A DNA stretch of 60,736 bases from Bacteroidales bacterium (GCA_028686425.1 JAQUBZ010000014.1:1-60736), one strand, 5' to 3'. Counted from the stretch's first letter, positions 1 to 8,248 are shown. Numbers and translations: made by a program. The notes: generated from the sequence alone by a model not told the origin.

Positions 1-2424
1 ATTAGCATTTTCGGCGCGTTCCATGTAAGTAGCAACGCCACCTACAGTTACACAATCGAGCAGTTCTTCTTTCTTCACACCCATCACATCCATCGACATC
101 TGGCAGGCTATAAATTCCACACCATTATTGACGGCCTGCTGGCGTAGCTCCTCAAGAGAAGCAATATTCTTACGTTTCATGATAAGCCGCATCATCTTGT
201 CACCCATTCCGAACATGCTCATTTTTGAAAGATGGAGCTTGCGTGAGTGAGACGGGAGCATCATGGAGAACATCTTTCCAAAGAAATCTTTTTGAACATG
301 AGGCTTTTTTCTCTTCTTTATCACATTCAGCCCCCAGAATGTGAAGAAAATGGTAGTCTTATGACCTGTCGCGGCAGCTCCGTTGGCAAGAACGAATGTC
401 GCGAGAGCCTTATCAAGGTCGTCGCTGAACATGATCAGCGTCTTGGCCTTGTTATCGCATGACGTCGTGAGAGCGCACTCCTTATCTCCCCCTTTTTCAA
501 CCACCACTTTGAATTTCCCTTTCTCCTCACTCATAGAGACATACTTGTTGCCGGTAGTATTGCACCATGCCTGAGAATCTCTTGCAAAACCGGGGTCGGT
601 TGCAACTATCTCGAGACGGTCCCCTTCAGATGCAATATCGACAGCTTGTTTCAGTTTCATAATCGGTCCCGGACATTGCAATCCGCATGCATCAATTTTT
701 AAAATTCTGACATTCGAGGCTGCTTTCAAAGCAGCAGTCGGTGTTGACGTTGGTGTCTGCGCCGGTGTTGACGTAATCGGAGCCGTTGCCGCAGAATATG
801 TCTTATAACCTCCGGTAAGGTTCTTTACATTCTTGAAACCCTTTGCTGTCAATATCTTGAGCGCAAGATATCCACGTAATCCTACAGCGCAGAAAAGATA
901 TATCTCCTTATCGTCCGGTATTTCAGAAAGTCTGTCCCTTAAATCATCGAGAGGAATGTTGACCGCACCCGCTATGCTCCCCATCTTGAATTCTTCCTCA
1001 GTACGTACATCCAGCAAAAGCACCTTATCAGGGTCGGCAGCAGCCATCTCTCTCCATGTAACAATCGGCATTGTCCCGTTTATCACATTAGAAGCCACAT
1101 AGCCTGCAATTGCGGCCGGGTCCTTTGCCGATGAATATGGAGGAGCATACGCATGCTCTATCTGCATGAGATCATATACAGTCCCGTTGTGCTTGATGAT
1201 GGTCGCGATTTCATCTATACGCTTATCAACACCATCAGCCCCGATACACTGTGCACCATATAATTGTCCAGAATGAGGATTATATACAAGCTTGATTGTC
1301 AATGGATAGGAATCAGGATAATATCCGGCGTGTGAAGCAGAATGAGTAGTTGTACTCGCATATTCAATCCCCAGTCGTTTAAGACGTTTCGCAGCAAGAC
1401 CGGTAGCCCCGGCTGTCAGATCGAACACCTTGGCAATCGATGTCCCGATCGCCCCTTCGTATTTAACCTTATTTCCGAATACCATATTGTCTGCAACGAT
1501 CCTCCCCTGTCTGTTCGCCGGATTTGCCAGAAAATTAAGATAAGGTATTCCTGTCAGAGGATGCGGATATTCAATAGCATCACCCACAGCATACACATCA
1601 GAAACAGATGTTTCAAGAAACTCATTTACCAGGATACCACCCGCTTCACCGATTTTCAGTCCGGACTTCTGTGCCAGAGTCGTATTTGCCCTGACCCCGA
1701 TTGAGAGAATCACCATGTCGCTCTCAATCTCTGTTCCGGAGGTGAGATGGAGGACAACCTTGCTTCCATTCTTAGAAAAGCTTTCAACACCCTGCTTCAG
1801 GTATAGCGACACTCCTTTGCGGAGCAGATGCTGATGAACATGTGATGCGATGGAATAGTCAAGCGGAGCCATCACCTGGTCTCCCATCTCGACAATAGCG
1901 ACACGTGCCCCGATATTGTGAAGATTTTCGGCCATTTCAAGTCCTATAAAGCCGCCGCCGACCACGATGGCGCTCTCAACCTTCCGAGTTGAAATAAAGT
2001 GTTTGATGCTATCTGTATCATCTACATTCCGAAGTGTGAAAATCGCCTCGTCATCTATCCCTTTCAAAGGAGGACGTACAGGAACGGCTCCGGGAGACAA
2101 AAGCAGCTTGTCGTATTTTTCAAAATATTCTACGCCTTCCTCCTGCCTTACCCTCACTTGCTTTGATTCAGTATCAATCTCGATGACTTCACTCTGAATC
2201 CTCACATCTATATTAAATCTTTTCCCGAAAGATGAAGGTGTCTGTACAAAAAGTTTATCCCTGTCCGTAATCGTACCGCCTATATAATAAGGCAGTCCGC
2301 AGTTGGCATAAGAGATATATCTTCCCTTTTCAAAAAGGATGATCTCTCCGGATTCGTCAATTCGTCTGATTCTGGCAGCTGCAGTTGCTCCGCCTGCTAC
2401 ACCACCAATTATTAAGTACTTCAT
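1..2424 (-). CDS. CoA-disulfide reductase / rhodanese / TusA / DsrE four-part fusion protein (3' end off the window)
   Basis: Reading leftward from ATG at 2424-2422 the frame stays open to base 1 (808 codons), so only the last few residues should be missing. The first ~430 residues are an FAD/NAD(P)H disulfide oxidoreductase of the CoA-disulfide reductase type, with a GGVAGGATAAAR FAD loop and a single active-site Cys in SYANCGLPYYIGG near residue 42. A rhodanese domain follows (LFCAVGLRG, DNA about 800-1100). A Pro/Thr-rich linker leads to a TusA/SirA domain with CGLQCPGPIMKLK (about 540-700). The end is a DsrE-like domain (FIACQMSMDVMG, GGVATYMERAENAN). All four catalytic Cys positions are kept. 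The likely role is reduction of CoA- or protein-bound disulfide/persulfide with sulfur relay between domains in the cytoplasm. This architecture is known from anaerobes; the physiological substrate is not settled by the sequence. It is divergent from a TauE/SafE exporter. Confidence 0.9.
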   Translation of the reverse strand, partial: MKYLIIGGVAGGATAAARIRRIDESGEIILFEKGRYISYANCGLPYYIGGTITDRDKLFVQTPSSFGKRFNIDVRIQSEVIEIDTESKQVRVRQEEGVEYFEKYDKLLLSPGAVPVRPPLKGIDDEAIFTLRNVDDTDSIKHFISTRKVESAIVVGGGFIGLEMAENLHNIGARVAIVEMGDQVMAPLDYSIASHVHQHLLRKGVSLYLKQGVESFSKNGSKVVLHLTSGTEIESDMVILSIGVRANTTLAQKSGLKIGEAGGILVNEFLETSVSDVYAVGDAIEYPHPLTGIPYLNFLANPANRQGRIVADNMVFGNKVKYEGAIGTSIAKVFDLTAGATGLAAKRLKRLGIEYASTTTHSASHAGYYPDSYPLTIKLVYNPHSGQLYGAQCIGADGVDKRIDEIATIIKHNGTVYDLMQIEHAYAPPYSSAKDPAAIAGYVASNVINGTMPIVTWREMAAADPDKVLLLDVRTEEEFKMGSIAGAVNIPLDDLRDRLSEIPDDKEIYLFCAVGLRGYLALKILTAKGFKNVKNLTGGYKTYSAATAPITSTPAQTPTSTPTAALKAASNVRILKIDACGLQCPGPIMKLKQAVDIASEGDRLEIVATDPGFARDSQAWCNTTGNKYVSMSEEKGKFKVVVEKGGDKECALTTSCDNKAKTLIMFSDDLDKALATFVLANGAAATGHKTTIFFTFWGLNVIKKRKKPHVQKDFFGKMFSMMLPSHSRKLHLSKMSMFGMGDKMMRLIMKRKNIASLEELRQQAVNNGVEFIACQMSMDVMGVKKEELLDCVTVGGVATYMERAENAN

Positions 2425-2437
2425 ATTATATATTTAT

Positions 2438-2518
2438 TTTCCATCATTAATTATTTCCATAAGAAATAATATGCAAATATAGTACCATTTTCCAAAAGAA
2501 CAAATTTCCAATGGAAAA
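2438..2518. promoter_or_regulatory. Four TTTCCA repeats, candidate operator array
   Basis: TTTCC(A) occurs at 2438, 2454, 2489 and 2505, that is, as two pairs each 16 nt apart. The last copy forms a dyad TTTCC-aat-GGAAA at 2505-2517, touching the -33 box of the leftward promoter. The third lies inside that promoter's spacer. A related copy in the opposite orientation (ATGGAAAA, 3311-3318) precedes the flavin reductase gene. A transcription factor could bind here; no regulator gene is adjacent. Confidence 0.4.
2474..2504 (-). promoter_or_regulatory. Bacteroidota -33/-7 promoter for the CoA-disulfide reductase fusion
   Basis: On the minus strand TTTG (2504-2501), a 19-nt spacer and TATATTTG (2481-2474) match the Bacteroidota sigma factor consensus, about 50 nt upstream of the start codon. 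This is one of the best promoter matches in the window. Confidence 0.75.
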
Positions 2519-2565
2519 TATCTGCAATAATCGAATCAACCGTACATTATTTTTTGAATTAGTCA

Positions 2566-2573
2566 TATCTTTG
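2566..2573 (+). promoter_or_regulatory. -7 promoter element for the TauE/SafE gene
   Basis: TATCTTTG lies 10 nt before the ATG at 2584, so transcripts would have a very short leader. No clear -33 TTTG is seen at the right distance. Confidence 0.5.
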
Positions 2574-2583
2574 CAAAAAAACA

Positions 2584-3294
2584 ATGCACTGGTCTCTCAT
2601 ATTGTTAGGATTTATTGCCGGAATTTTTTCGGGCGCCGTGGGTTTTGGCGGAGGAATGATTATTCTTCCCATCATCACCTATTTTTACGGAGTTGAAGTT
2701 GCAGTTCCTATCTCGACCATAGCCCAGCTGATGAGTAATCTTTCAAAAGTGGGAATGGGATTTAAGGAGATTAAATGGAAGCAGGTGGGTATGTTTCTTA
2801 TTCTGGCCGCCCCGTTTACAGCTTTGGGTGCTCTCGGTTTTGCTAAAGTTGACAAGCAGCTGATGACTAAGATATTGTGCGTTTTTCTAATCATTTTTGC
2901 AATACTTAAACTGACAGGTAAGTTCAAGTTGCCTCAAAAGAGGGGAACCATGTTGATCGGAGGCGGCATTACGGGGCTTATCAACGGATTGCTCGGCATT
3001 TCGGGACCGCTCAGCAGTGCTGTATTTCTAACCCTCGAACTCGCCCCTGTAGCCTATATTGCTTCGGAAGCGGCAGCTGCCTCTGCCATGCACATTATCA
3101 AGACTATAGTTTATGGAAAGCTCAACCTGATGAACGGCAACATATTTCTTGTCGGATTGTGTATCGGGGCAGCAATGATTATAGGCAATTATATTGCGCT
3201 TAAAACTATCAAAAAGGTCAAAAACAAGTTATATCAGCGAATTGTGGTTGTGGTGATGATTGGTGTCTCAATCTGGCTCTTCTTTTCCGTATAG
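2584..3294 (+). CDS. TauE/SafE family sulfite/sulfonate exporter-like permease
   Basis: A 236-residue membrane protein with about seven to eight hydrophobic segments and the family glycine signature GAVGFGGGMIILPIIT near the N-terminus. A second, similar half begins around residue 120 (GGGITGLINGLLGISG), as expected for the internally duplicated TauE/SafE fold. The family exports or takes up small sulfur oxyanions and sulfonates (sulfite, sulfoacetate, taurine-related compounds), but many members have unknown substrates. Divergence from the rhodanese/TusA/DsrE fusion supports a sulfur substrate. The ORF starts close to the -7 box. Length is normal for the short form of the family. Confidence 0.85.
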   Translation: MHWSLILLGFIAGIFSGAVGFGGGMIILPIITYFYGVEVAVPISTIAQLMSNLSKVGMGFKEIKWKQVGMFLILAAPFTALGALGFAKVDKQLMTKILCVFLIIFAILKLTGKFKLPQKRGTMLIGGGITGLINGLLGISGPLSSAVFLTLELAPVAYIASEAAAASAMHIIKTIVYGKLNLMNGNIFLVGLCIGAAMIIGNYIALKTIKKVKNKLYQRIVVVVMIGVSIWLFFSV

Positions 3295-3332
3295 ACATCT
3301 TTGAATTGTCATGGAAAATTAATATTTTGTCA

Positions 3333-3340
3333 TAAATTTG
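3333..3340 (+). promoter_or_regulatory. -7 promoter element for the flavin reductase gene
   Basis: TAAATTTG sits 25 nt before the ATG at 3366. Only a loosely spaced TTG (3306-3308) is seen upstream. Confidence 0.4.
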
Positions 3341-3365
3341 TATTTATCAATTAAAATCTGAAAAA

Positions 3366-3935
3366 ATGAAAGAAAATTGGAAACCGGGAACCATGATATA
3401 TCCTCTGCCTGCCGTACTTGTCAGTTGTGGAGAAACTCCCGAAGAGTATAACATAATGACCGCTTCATGGACCGGCACTATATGCAGCGACCCTCCGATG
3501 TGCTATATTTCTCTTCGCAAAGAGAGACATTCTTACGAAATCATCAAAAGAACAGGCGAATTTGTAATAAATATCACCACAGAAGAGCTTGCACGCGCCA
3601 CAGATTGGTGCGGAGTCCGTTCAGGAAGAGAGTATAACAAATTTGAAGAGATGAAGCTCACCCCTGCCCCTTCACTGCATCTGAAAGCTCCGATTATTGA
3701 GCAATCCCCTATCTCAATAGAATGTAAAGTAAAGAATATCATTGAACTCGGTTCTCACGATATGTTTATGGCAGATGTTGTGAATGTTCAGATCGACAGT
3801 AAATACATAGATAAGAGTACAGGCAAATTCGATCTTTCAAAAGCGGCTCCATTAGCCTATTCACACGGAGAATATTTTACTCTCGGACAATATATCGGCA
3901 ATTTCGGATGGTCTGTCAAATCGCGTAAAAAATAG
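3366..3935 (+). CDS. Flavin reductase family (FMN-binding split-barrel) protein
   Basis: A 189-residue cytoplasmic protein of the flavin reductase-like/flavoredoxin family. The N-terminal segment (PLPAVLVSCG, then NIMTASWTGTICSDPPMCYISLR at residues ~12-47) is the typical FMN-binding split barrel, and the E-x-T-G-E-F-V-I-N-I motif follows at ~61-70. Such proteins bind FMN and transfer electrons between NAD(P)H, ferredoxin-type donors and acceptors. The exact partner cannot be told. It follows the TauE/SafE gene by 71 nt with its own putative promoter and ends one base before the convergent relic toxin gene. Confidence 0.85.
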   Translation: MKENWKPGTMIYPLPAVLVSCGETPEEYNIMTASWTGTICSDPPMCYISLRKERHSYEIIKRTGEFVINITTEELARATDWCGVRSGREYNKFEEMKLTPAPSLHLKAPIIEQSPISIECKVKNIIELGSHDMFMADVVNVQIDSKYIDKSTGKFDLSKAAPLAYSHGEYFTLGQYIGNFGWSVKSRKK

Positions 3936-3936
3936 G

Positions 3937-4305
3937 TCAGACAGCCACTCTCATTATAATTCCGAGAAAATTTTTGATTTTGGTATCGGAAACTGCTGTT
4001 TGTGTATCAAGTCTTATACTCAATGGCTCTCCGGTAAGGTTGCCTTTTATTACGAATATGGGGCCCGAATTTGTCATGGCTTCGTCTATAATCCTATCCG
4101 AGAGCATGGAGCGTATCTGATCGGAGACGGCTTTGGCAATAGTGCAATCCATGAGAGATAAATCTATAGTGTTTGTACTCCATTTTCCCGATCCGAAAAG
4201 AAGAGAGACAACCGGACCTGTCACAACTGCACCGGAGGCAATCAACAAGTCTGAAAATAATTCTTTCAGAATTGTTACTATCAAAAATTTGTTATTGTTC
4301 CCCAT
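3937..4305 (-). pseudogene. Truncated AbiEii-type nucleotidyltransferase toxin relic
   Basis: The 122-residue frame resembles the N-terminal half of AbiEii/AbiGii toxins. It has the leader VTILKELFSDLLIASG, the segment where the family has GG(T/S) and S-x-D-x-D, and the later stretch DEAMTNSGPIFVIKG...NFLGIIMRVAV. The family GG(T/S) turn reads TGPVVS here, and the DLD-type catalytic acidic motif reads STNTIDLSL, so at least one metal-binding Asp appears lost. The frame stops right after GIIMRVAV, roughly half the usual length, abutting the flavin reductase stop by one base. Its start overlaps the AbiEi-like stop by 14 nt, as in functional pairs. I read it as a decayed, inactive toxin; a repurposed small protein is possible. 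Confidence 0.65.
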
Positions 4306-4879
4306 CTTTCAATAATTGTTTTGCCCTTTTTGCAATAGTTTTTGAACCGTATAACGGAAGCATTTCGCATATTTTTTTCTTGTTCAACCCGGACAAATTG
4401 TCAAAATGTGCATTGGAATCAATATATAAAGTATCAAGGAATGCCCTTTCCGGAGTTGCAATATTGATGTCGTTTTTAATGGCTACTCCGTATGTCGAAA
4501 CGAGAATTTCACCCTTCAACTTTGTAATTCTTATATTTTTGTCGTCAATATTGATATTTCTGCTCAAATATCCTGCAAGTGTGACGGTTCCATCGTGACG
4601 GGCGATTACGCCACTCCTGTAGAGAACCGACTGAAACGAAATATAGACCGGAGTGTAGAGCAGACATGCAAGCTCTTCAAACTTGTATTCAGGCTTGGTG
4701 TAAATCCCTTTTCGAGGATTGAGCAATTTGCCGGTTCTGACAGCATAATTCAGGCGGTAATTGATTGAATCGAAATCAAATTCGTTGACAAGCATTGCCA
4801 CGTCCGACAAACGGAAGACACTCCTCTTATCGGTTTCTATGGCTGAAATGATGCTGTTATTGCGTTTTATTTCATTCAT
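4292..4879 (-). CDS. AbiEi-like antitoxin / transcriptional regulator of a type IV toxin-antitoxin pair
   Basis: 195 residues. Residues ~15-60 look like the winged-helix domain (FRLSDVAMLV, then LNYAVRTGKLLNPRKGIYTKPEY), which matches the AbiEi N-terminal DNA-binding domain with its G-K-L-x-x-P-x-x-G-x-Y signature. The remainder (YTPVYISFQSVLYRSGVI; TLAGYLSR; ATPERAFLDTLYI) matches the AbiEi C-terminal antitoxin domain. AbiEi proteins repress their own operon and neutralise the AbiEii nucleotidyltransferase by a type IV mechanism. The downstream partner is a truncated relic, so this gene may persist as an orphan regulator. It is divergent from the zinc metallopeptidase gene with a promoter between them. 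Confidence 0.8.
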   Translation of the reverse strand: MNEIKRNNSIISAIETDKRSVFRLSDVAMLVNEFDFDSINYRLNYAVRTGKLLNPRKGIYTKPEYKFEELACLLYTPVYISFQSVLYRSGVIARHDGTVTLAGYLSRNINIDDKNIRITKLKGEILVSTYGVAIKNDINIATPERAFLDTLYIDSNAHFDNLSGLNKKKICEMLPLYGSKTIAKRAKQLLKDGEQ

Positions 4880-4904
4880 TTTGGCAAATCATACGTATAG
4901 TTCT

Positions 4905-4936
4905 CAAAGATAGTGATAAAAATATTATATGCCAAA
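4905..4936 (-). promoter_or_regulatory. -33/-7 promoter of the AbiE-like pair
   Basis: On the minus strand TTTG (4936-4933), a 20-nt spacer and TATCTTTG (4912-4905) lie about 25 nt upstream of the AbiEi start. Confidence 0.65.
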
Positions 4937-4945
4937 TTAATTAGG

Positions 4946-4953
4946 TATATTTG
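4946..4953 (+). promoter_or_regulatory. -7 promoter element for the zinc metallopeptidase gene
   Basis: TATATTTG is located 47 nt before the ATG at 5001, within the divergent spacer; the -33 box is weak. Confidence 0.5.
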
Positions 4954-5000
4954 CACAATAAATCACATATACTAAATAATTATTATAAACACTTAATTAT

Positions 5001-5861
5001 ATGAAACTTGATGGAAGAAGAGTCAGCAGTAATGTTGATGATCGCCGCGGCAGACGCGGAGCAAAAGTCGGTGGATTCGGCATCGGCGGTCTCATTATCA
5101 TCGGACTCATAACATGGCTTATGGGAGGTAACCCTCTTGAAGTAATCGGTGACCAGGCTGCCGTTTCAGGCAATGCCTCACAACAGACAGAATATGTTCC
5201 TGATGCACAGGAGGAAGAATTAGCCACTTTCTCCAAGCAGATACTTGCCGGTACAGAAGATATCTGGAGCGATATTTTCAGAGAAATGGGACGTACTTAT
5301 CAACCCCCTAAGTTGGTGTTGTTTACAGATGCAGTACAGTCAGGATGCGGTTATGCATCGGCACAGACAGGTCCGTTCTATTGTTCGGGGGATCAATGTG
5401 TGTATATTGACCTCTCATTTTTCAGGGATATGAAAAACCAGCTCGGAGCCGATGGAGATTTTGCGTATGCTTACGTAATCGCACACGAAGTGGGGCATCA
5501 TGTACAATATCTGCTCGGCACACTCTCGGAAGCTCATAATCAGATGCGCGGCCTAAGTGAGTCCAAAAGCAATAAGATACAAGTAAGACTTGAATTGCAA
5601 GCCGATTTTTATGCAGGCGTATGGGCATACAACGACAACAAACGCTTCAGGTCACTCGAAGATGGAGACATTGCCGAAGGGATGAATGTCGCATCGAAGA
5701 TTGGAGATGACTACCTTCAGAAAAAGGCCAGAGGCTATTCCGTTCCCGATTCATTCAATCACGGTACATCGGCTCAACGCATGCGCTGGCTTAAAAAAGG
5801 ACTCAGCACAGGCAATATCAACGACGGTGATACTTTTTCGCCAAGATATAGCGACTTATAA
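5001..5861 (+). CDS. YpfJ-family neutral zinc metallopeptidase, membrane anchored
   Basis: 286 residues. An Arg-rich N-terminus (KLDGRRVSSNVDDRRGRRG) precedes one transmembrane helix (~27-41), matching the YpfJ/zinc_peptidase family layout. Residues ~80-260 are the catalytic domain, with AHEVGHHVQ at 161-169, where H162, E163 and H166 form the HExxH zinc site. GCGYASAQTGPFYC and DQCVYIDLSFF are family signatures, and the late ELQADFYAGVWA supplies the third-ligand region. The active domain would face the periplasm. The biological substrate is unknown. Length is standard. Confidence 0.92.
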   Translation: MKLDGRRVSSNVDDRRGRRGAKVGGFGIGGLIIIGLITWLMGGNPLEVIGDQAAVSGNASQQTEYVPDAQEEELATFSKQILAGTEDIWSDIFREMGRTYQPPKLVLFTDAVQSGCGYASAQTGPFYCSGDQCVYIDLSFFRDMKNQLGADGDFAYAYVIAHEVGHHVQYLLGTLSEAHNQMRGLSESKSNKIQVRLELQADFYAGVWAYNDNKRFRSLEDGDIAEGMNVASKIGDDYLQKKARGYSVPDSFNHGTSAQRMRWLKKGLSTGNINDGDTFSPRYSDL

Positions 5862-5915
5862 CATCTTTGGAACCGTTTTTGCTAAGAAGCTGTTCGTTGC
5901 ACAATAACAATTAAA

Positions 5916-7250
5916 ATGAAAAAATACTTACTACTACTCGTACTTATTTCTGCTGTTTCATGTACTAAAATGACTCCTGAAAAGCAGATTGCCCGCATTT
6001 TCAATTATTTCGACAAAAATACTTCCGCTGTTTCAACACTTGAAACAGTATGCAATAATTATCCTGCACGTATGTCAGGCAGTCAGAACAATTCTGATGC
6101 GATTGACTATTTTACCCTTGTTTTGGGAAAATATGTCAAACCCGATAATCTTTGGACACAGGATGTCACAGTTCCCAATTGGAATCCGGGTGAGACGAAA
6201 GTCACCTGTATCCCATCAAAAGGGGAGCCCTTTAATCTTAATTCCGTTCCTTTGGGGCTTTCCATAGGCACGGATGGCCAAACCATTACGGCAGATGTTG
6301 TGGAAGTATCCTCAAGAGAAGATTTCGATAAAGCTGCAATCAAAGATAAAATAGTTTTTTTCAATGAAGCGATGAGTGATGAAAATGGCTATGGCAAGGC
6401 CGGATGGCAACGCAGACAGGGAGCAGCCATGGCCGCAAAGAGAGGTGCTGTCGGTGTGATTGTACGTTCTCTGACCAAACTCACCAATGATGACCCTCAT
6501 ACAGGCGTTACCAACTATGAAGATTCGGTAAAGCAGATTCCTGCAATAGCCATTTCGACTATGGGGGCCGACAAGCTCTCTGCGGAGCTGAAAAATGACA
6601 AACGTATGAAACTTTCCATAAGTTCAACTTCAAAAAGACTTCCTGATGCCATTGGACGCAATCTTGTCGCCGAATTTACGGGCAGAGAGCATCCTGAACA
6701 CATTATCCTCCTTTCCGCCCATATCGATTGCTGGTTCAACAGTCAGGGAGCACAGGACAATGCCGCAAGTTGCGTGGCTGCCATCGAGACACTGAGAGCA
6801 TTCAAAAAGCTTGGAATAAAGCCTAAAAATACCATTCGCATCGTTCTTTATCAAGACGAAGAGACAGGTTTGGCCGGAATGAAGGAATATGCAAAGATTG
6901 CAAAGGAAAAAGATGAACAATATCTGTTCAATATGGAAATGGACAGCGGTGCAGGCGGACCTAAGACATTTATGGTAAGCGAGCCGGAGGGATTCTATAT
7001 AAAAATGAAAGATATTGTCAACCAATATCTTTCAAGTTACGGAGTAGAAGAAATACAATCTTTGAAAGGCGGTCGTGCCAATTGGCCTCTGACCGAAAAA
7101 GTACATGCTCCATTCTATCTGTACAGATCAAATACCGAAAAGTACTTCGATATTCACCATTCTTCTTCCGATAATTTTGACAAGGTGGATCAGGCAGCCT
7201 TCAAAAAAGGAATAGCTGCCATCACCTCCTTTGTCTATTTGATGGATTAA
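5916..7250 (+). CDS. M28 family zinc peptidase lipoprotein (carboxypeptidase Q-like)
   Basis: 444 residues with a lipoprotein signal (lipobox AVSC, Cys16), so probably anchored in the outer or inner membrane facing the periplasm. The N-terminal part contains a PA-like insert (ADVVEVSS...AIKDKIVFFNEA...AAKRGAVGVIVRS). The catalytic domain carries the co-catalytic zinc ligands in sequence: LSAHIDCW, QDNAAS, QDEETGLAGMKEYA and NMEMDSG, with a late HHSSSDNFDKV. This is the layout of secreted M28 aminopeptidases/dipeptidases of the carboxypeptidase Q type. The likely job is trimming peptides in the periplasm. The gene follows the YpfJ-like peptidase by 54 nt and converges on the patatin gene. Confidence 0.9.
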   Translation: MKKYLLLLVLISAVSCTKMTPEKQIARIFNYFDKNTSAVSTLETVCNNYPARMSGSQNNSDAIDYFTLVLGKYVKPDNLWTQDVTVPNWNPGETKVTCIPSKGEPFNLNSVPLGLSIGTDGQTITADVVEVSSREDFDKAAIKDKIVFFNEAMSDENGYGKAGWQRRQGAAMAAKRGAVGVIVRSLTKLTNDDPHTGVTNYEDSVKQIPAIAISTMGADKLSAELKNDKRMKLSISSTSKRLPDAIGRNLVAEFTGREHPEHIILLSAHIDCWFNSQGAQDNAASCVAAIETLRAFKKLGIKPKNTIRIVLYQDEETGLAGMKEYAKIAKEKDEQYLFNMEMDSGAGGPKTFMVSEPEGFYIKMKDIVNQYLSSYGVEEIQSLKGGRANWPLTEKVHAPFYLYRSNTEKYFDIHHSSSDNFDKVDQAAFKKGIAAITSFVYLMD

Positions 7251-7282
7251 CCACTATATGGATGTCCTTAATGATTAGTGAA

Positions 7283-8173
7283 TTATAATTCAGCTTTTTT
7301 AAGTGCAGTAATAGTAGCCTGACGCCCCATTTCCACGATTTCGTCAAATTTGTAGAATTCCATGGTACTGTATGCGTTTTTAGGGATGCTTACCACTACC
7401 TCCGGCTTGTATAAGGCTATAGAGCGCTCGGAATTGGTTTGAAGCATCATGGAAAACGAGTCGGAAAGAAGCGTATAATAATTAAGTGACTCCTTTTCCT
7501 CTTTGGAAAGCGACTTTTTCTCTTCAAAGCTCATCAGATGGTGGATTGGAATCTTTAGCTTTTCAAAAAAAGATTTCTCCTCTTCTTTCTGAAATGTACT
7601 CTTCGGTGTTTTACGCTTGAATGCAAATGGAGCATTAAGGTCAACACATACCAATATGTCTCCGTCTGTCCTCTGAACTCTGTCGAGAGGAATCGGATTT
7701 GACACTCCTCCGTCTATAAGTATCATATCCCCTATTTTATACGGTTTGAACAGAGAGGGAATGGAGATTGAGGCGCGAATGGCATCAAACAGATTGCCAC
7801 TGTTGAAGACCACCTCTTTTCTGTGTTTTATGTCTGTTGAAACTGCCGTAAACGGGACATTCAAATCTTCAATATTCTTGTTTGGAACAAATTTCTTTAA
7901 TTCGGTGATAATCTTCTGTCCTTTTACAAATCCATCCATACTTACCGTAAAATCGAGCAATGTAAAGACTTTCATCTTATCAACGCTCTTCATCCATTCT
8001 TTAAAGGCATTTAATCCACCGGCGGCATAAATACCGCCTATCAATGCTCCCATAGAGGCTCCGGAAATGGAAGTTATTTCAAACCCCCTTTTTTCAAGTT
8101 CTTCTATGGCGCCAATATGGGCAAGTCCCCGTGCTCCACCGCTGGCAAGGACAAGTGCAACTTTTCTACTCAT
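7283..8173 (-). CDS. Patatin-like phospholipase (RssA/NTE type)
   Basis: 296 residues. The oxyanion loop SGGARGLAHIGAIEEL (~11-26), nucleophile elbow GASMG (Ser40) and the Asp of the catalytic dyad in LIDGGVSNPIP (~153) are all present. It resembles small cytoplasmic RssA-like patatins, which act as lipid acyl hydrolases; physiological substrates are usually unknown. No signal peptide or beta-barrel domain is visible, so this is not the secreted PlpD form. The C-terminal ~90 residues are Lys/Glu-rich and poorly conserved. It is convergent with the M28 peptidase gene and divergent from the DUF2461 gene. Confidence 0.9.
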   Translation of the reverse strand: MSRKVALVLASGGARGLAHIGAIEELEKRGFEITSISGASMGALIGGIYAAGGLNAFKEWMKSVDKMKVFTLLDFTVSMDGFVKGQKIITELKKFVPNKNIEDLNVPFTAVSTDIKHRKEVVFNSGNLFDAIRASISIPSLFKPYKIGDMILIDGGVSNPIPLDRVQRTDGDILVCVDLNAPFAFKRKTPKSTFQKEEEKSFFEKLKIPIHHLMSFEEKKSLSKEEKESLNYYTLLSDSFSMMLQTNSERSIALYKPEVVVSIPKNAYSTMEFYKFDEIVEMGRQATITALKKAEL

Positions 8174-8202
8174 TTGTTTAAGTTTGTTAAATAGTTATCA
8201 TC

Positions 8203-8210
8203 CAAAGTTA
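8203..8210 (-). promoter_or_regulatory. -7 promoter element for the patatin gene
   Basis: Minus-strand TAACTTTG lies 30 nt upstream of the start. A TTTG (8237-8234) is 23 nt farther, slightly longer than the usual spacing. Confidence 0.45.
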
Positions 8211-8220
8211 AGAATATTTT

Positions 8221-8228
8221 TAATTTTG
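8221..8228 (+). promoter_or_regulatory. -7 promoter element for the DUF2461 gene
   Basis: TAATTTTG is 20 nt before the ATG at 8249, in the divergent spacer. Confidence 0.4.
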
Positions 8229-8248
8229 TACCACAAAATAGCAATTTC

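Noticed and set aside
7279-7292. Palindrome TGAATTATAATTCA between the M28 peptidase and patatin genes
   Set aside because: Short, A+T-rich and partly inside the patatin coding end; no T-run or loop expected for a terminator.
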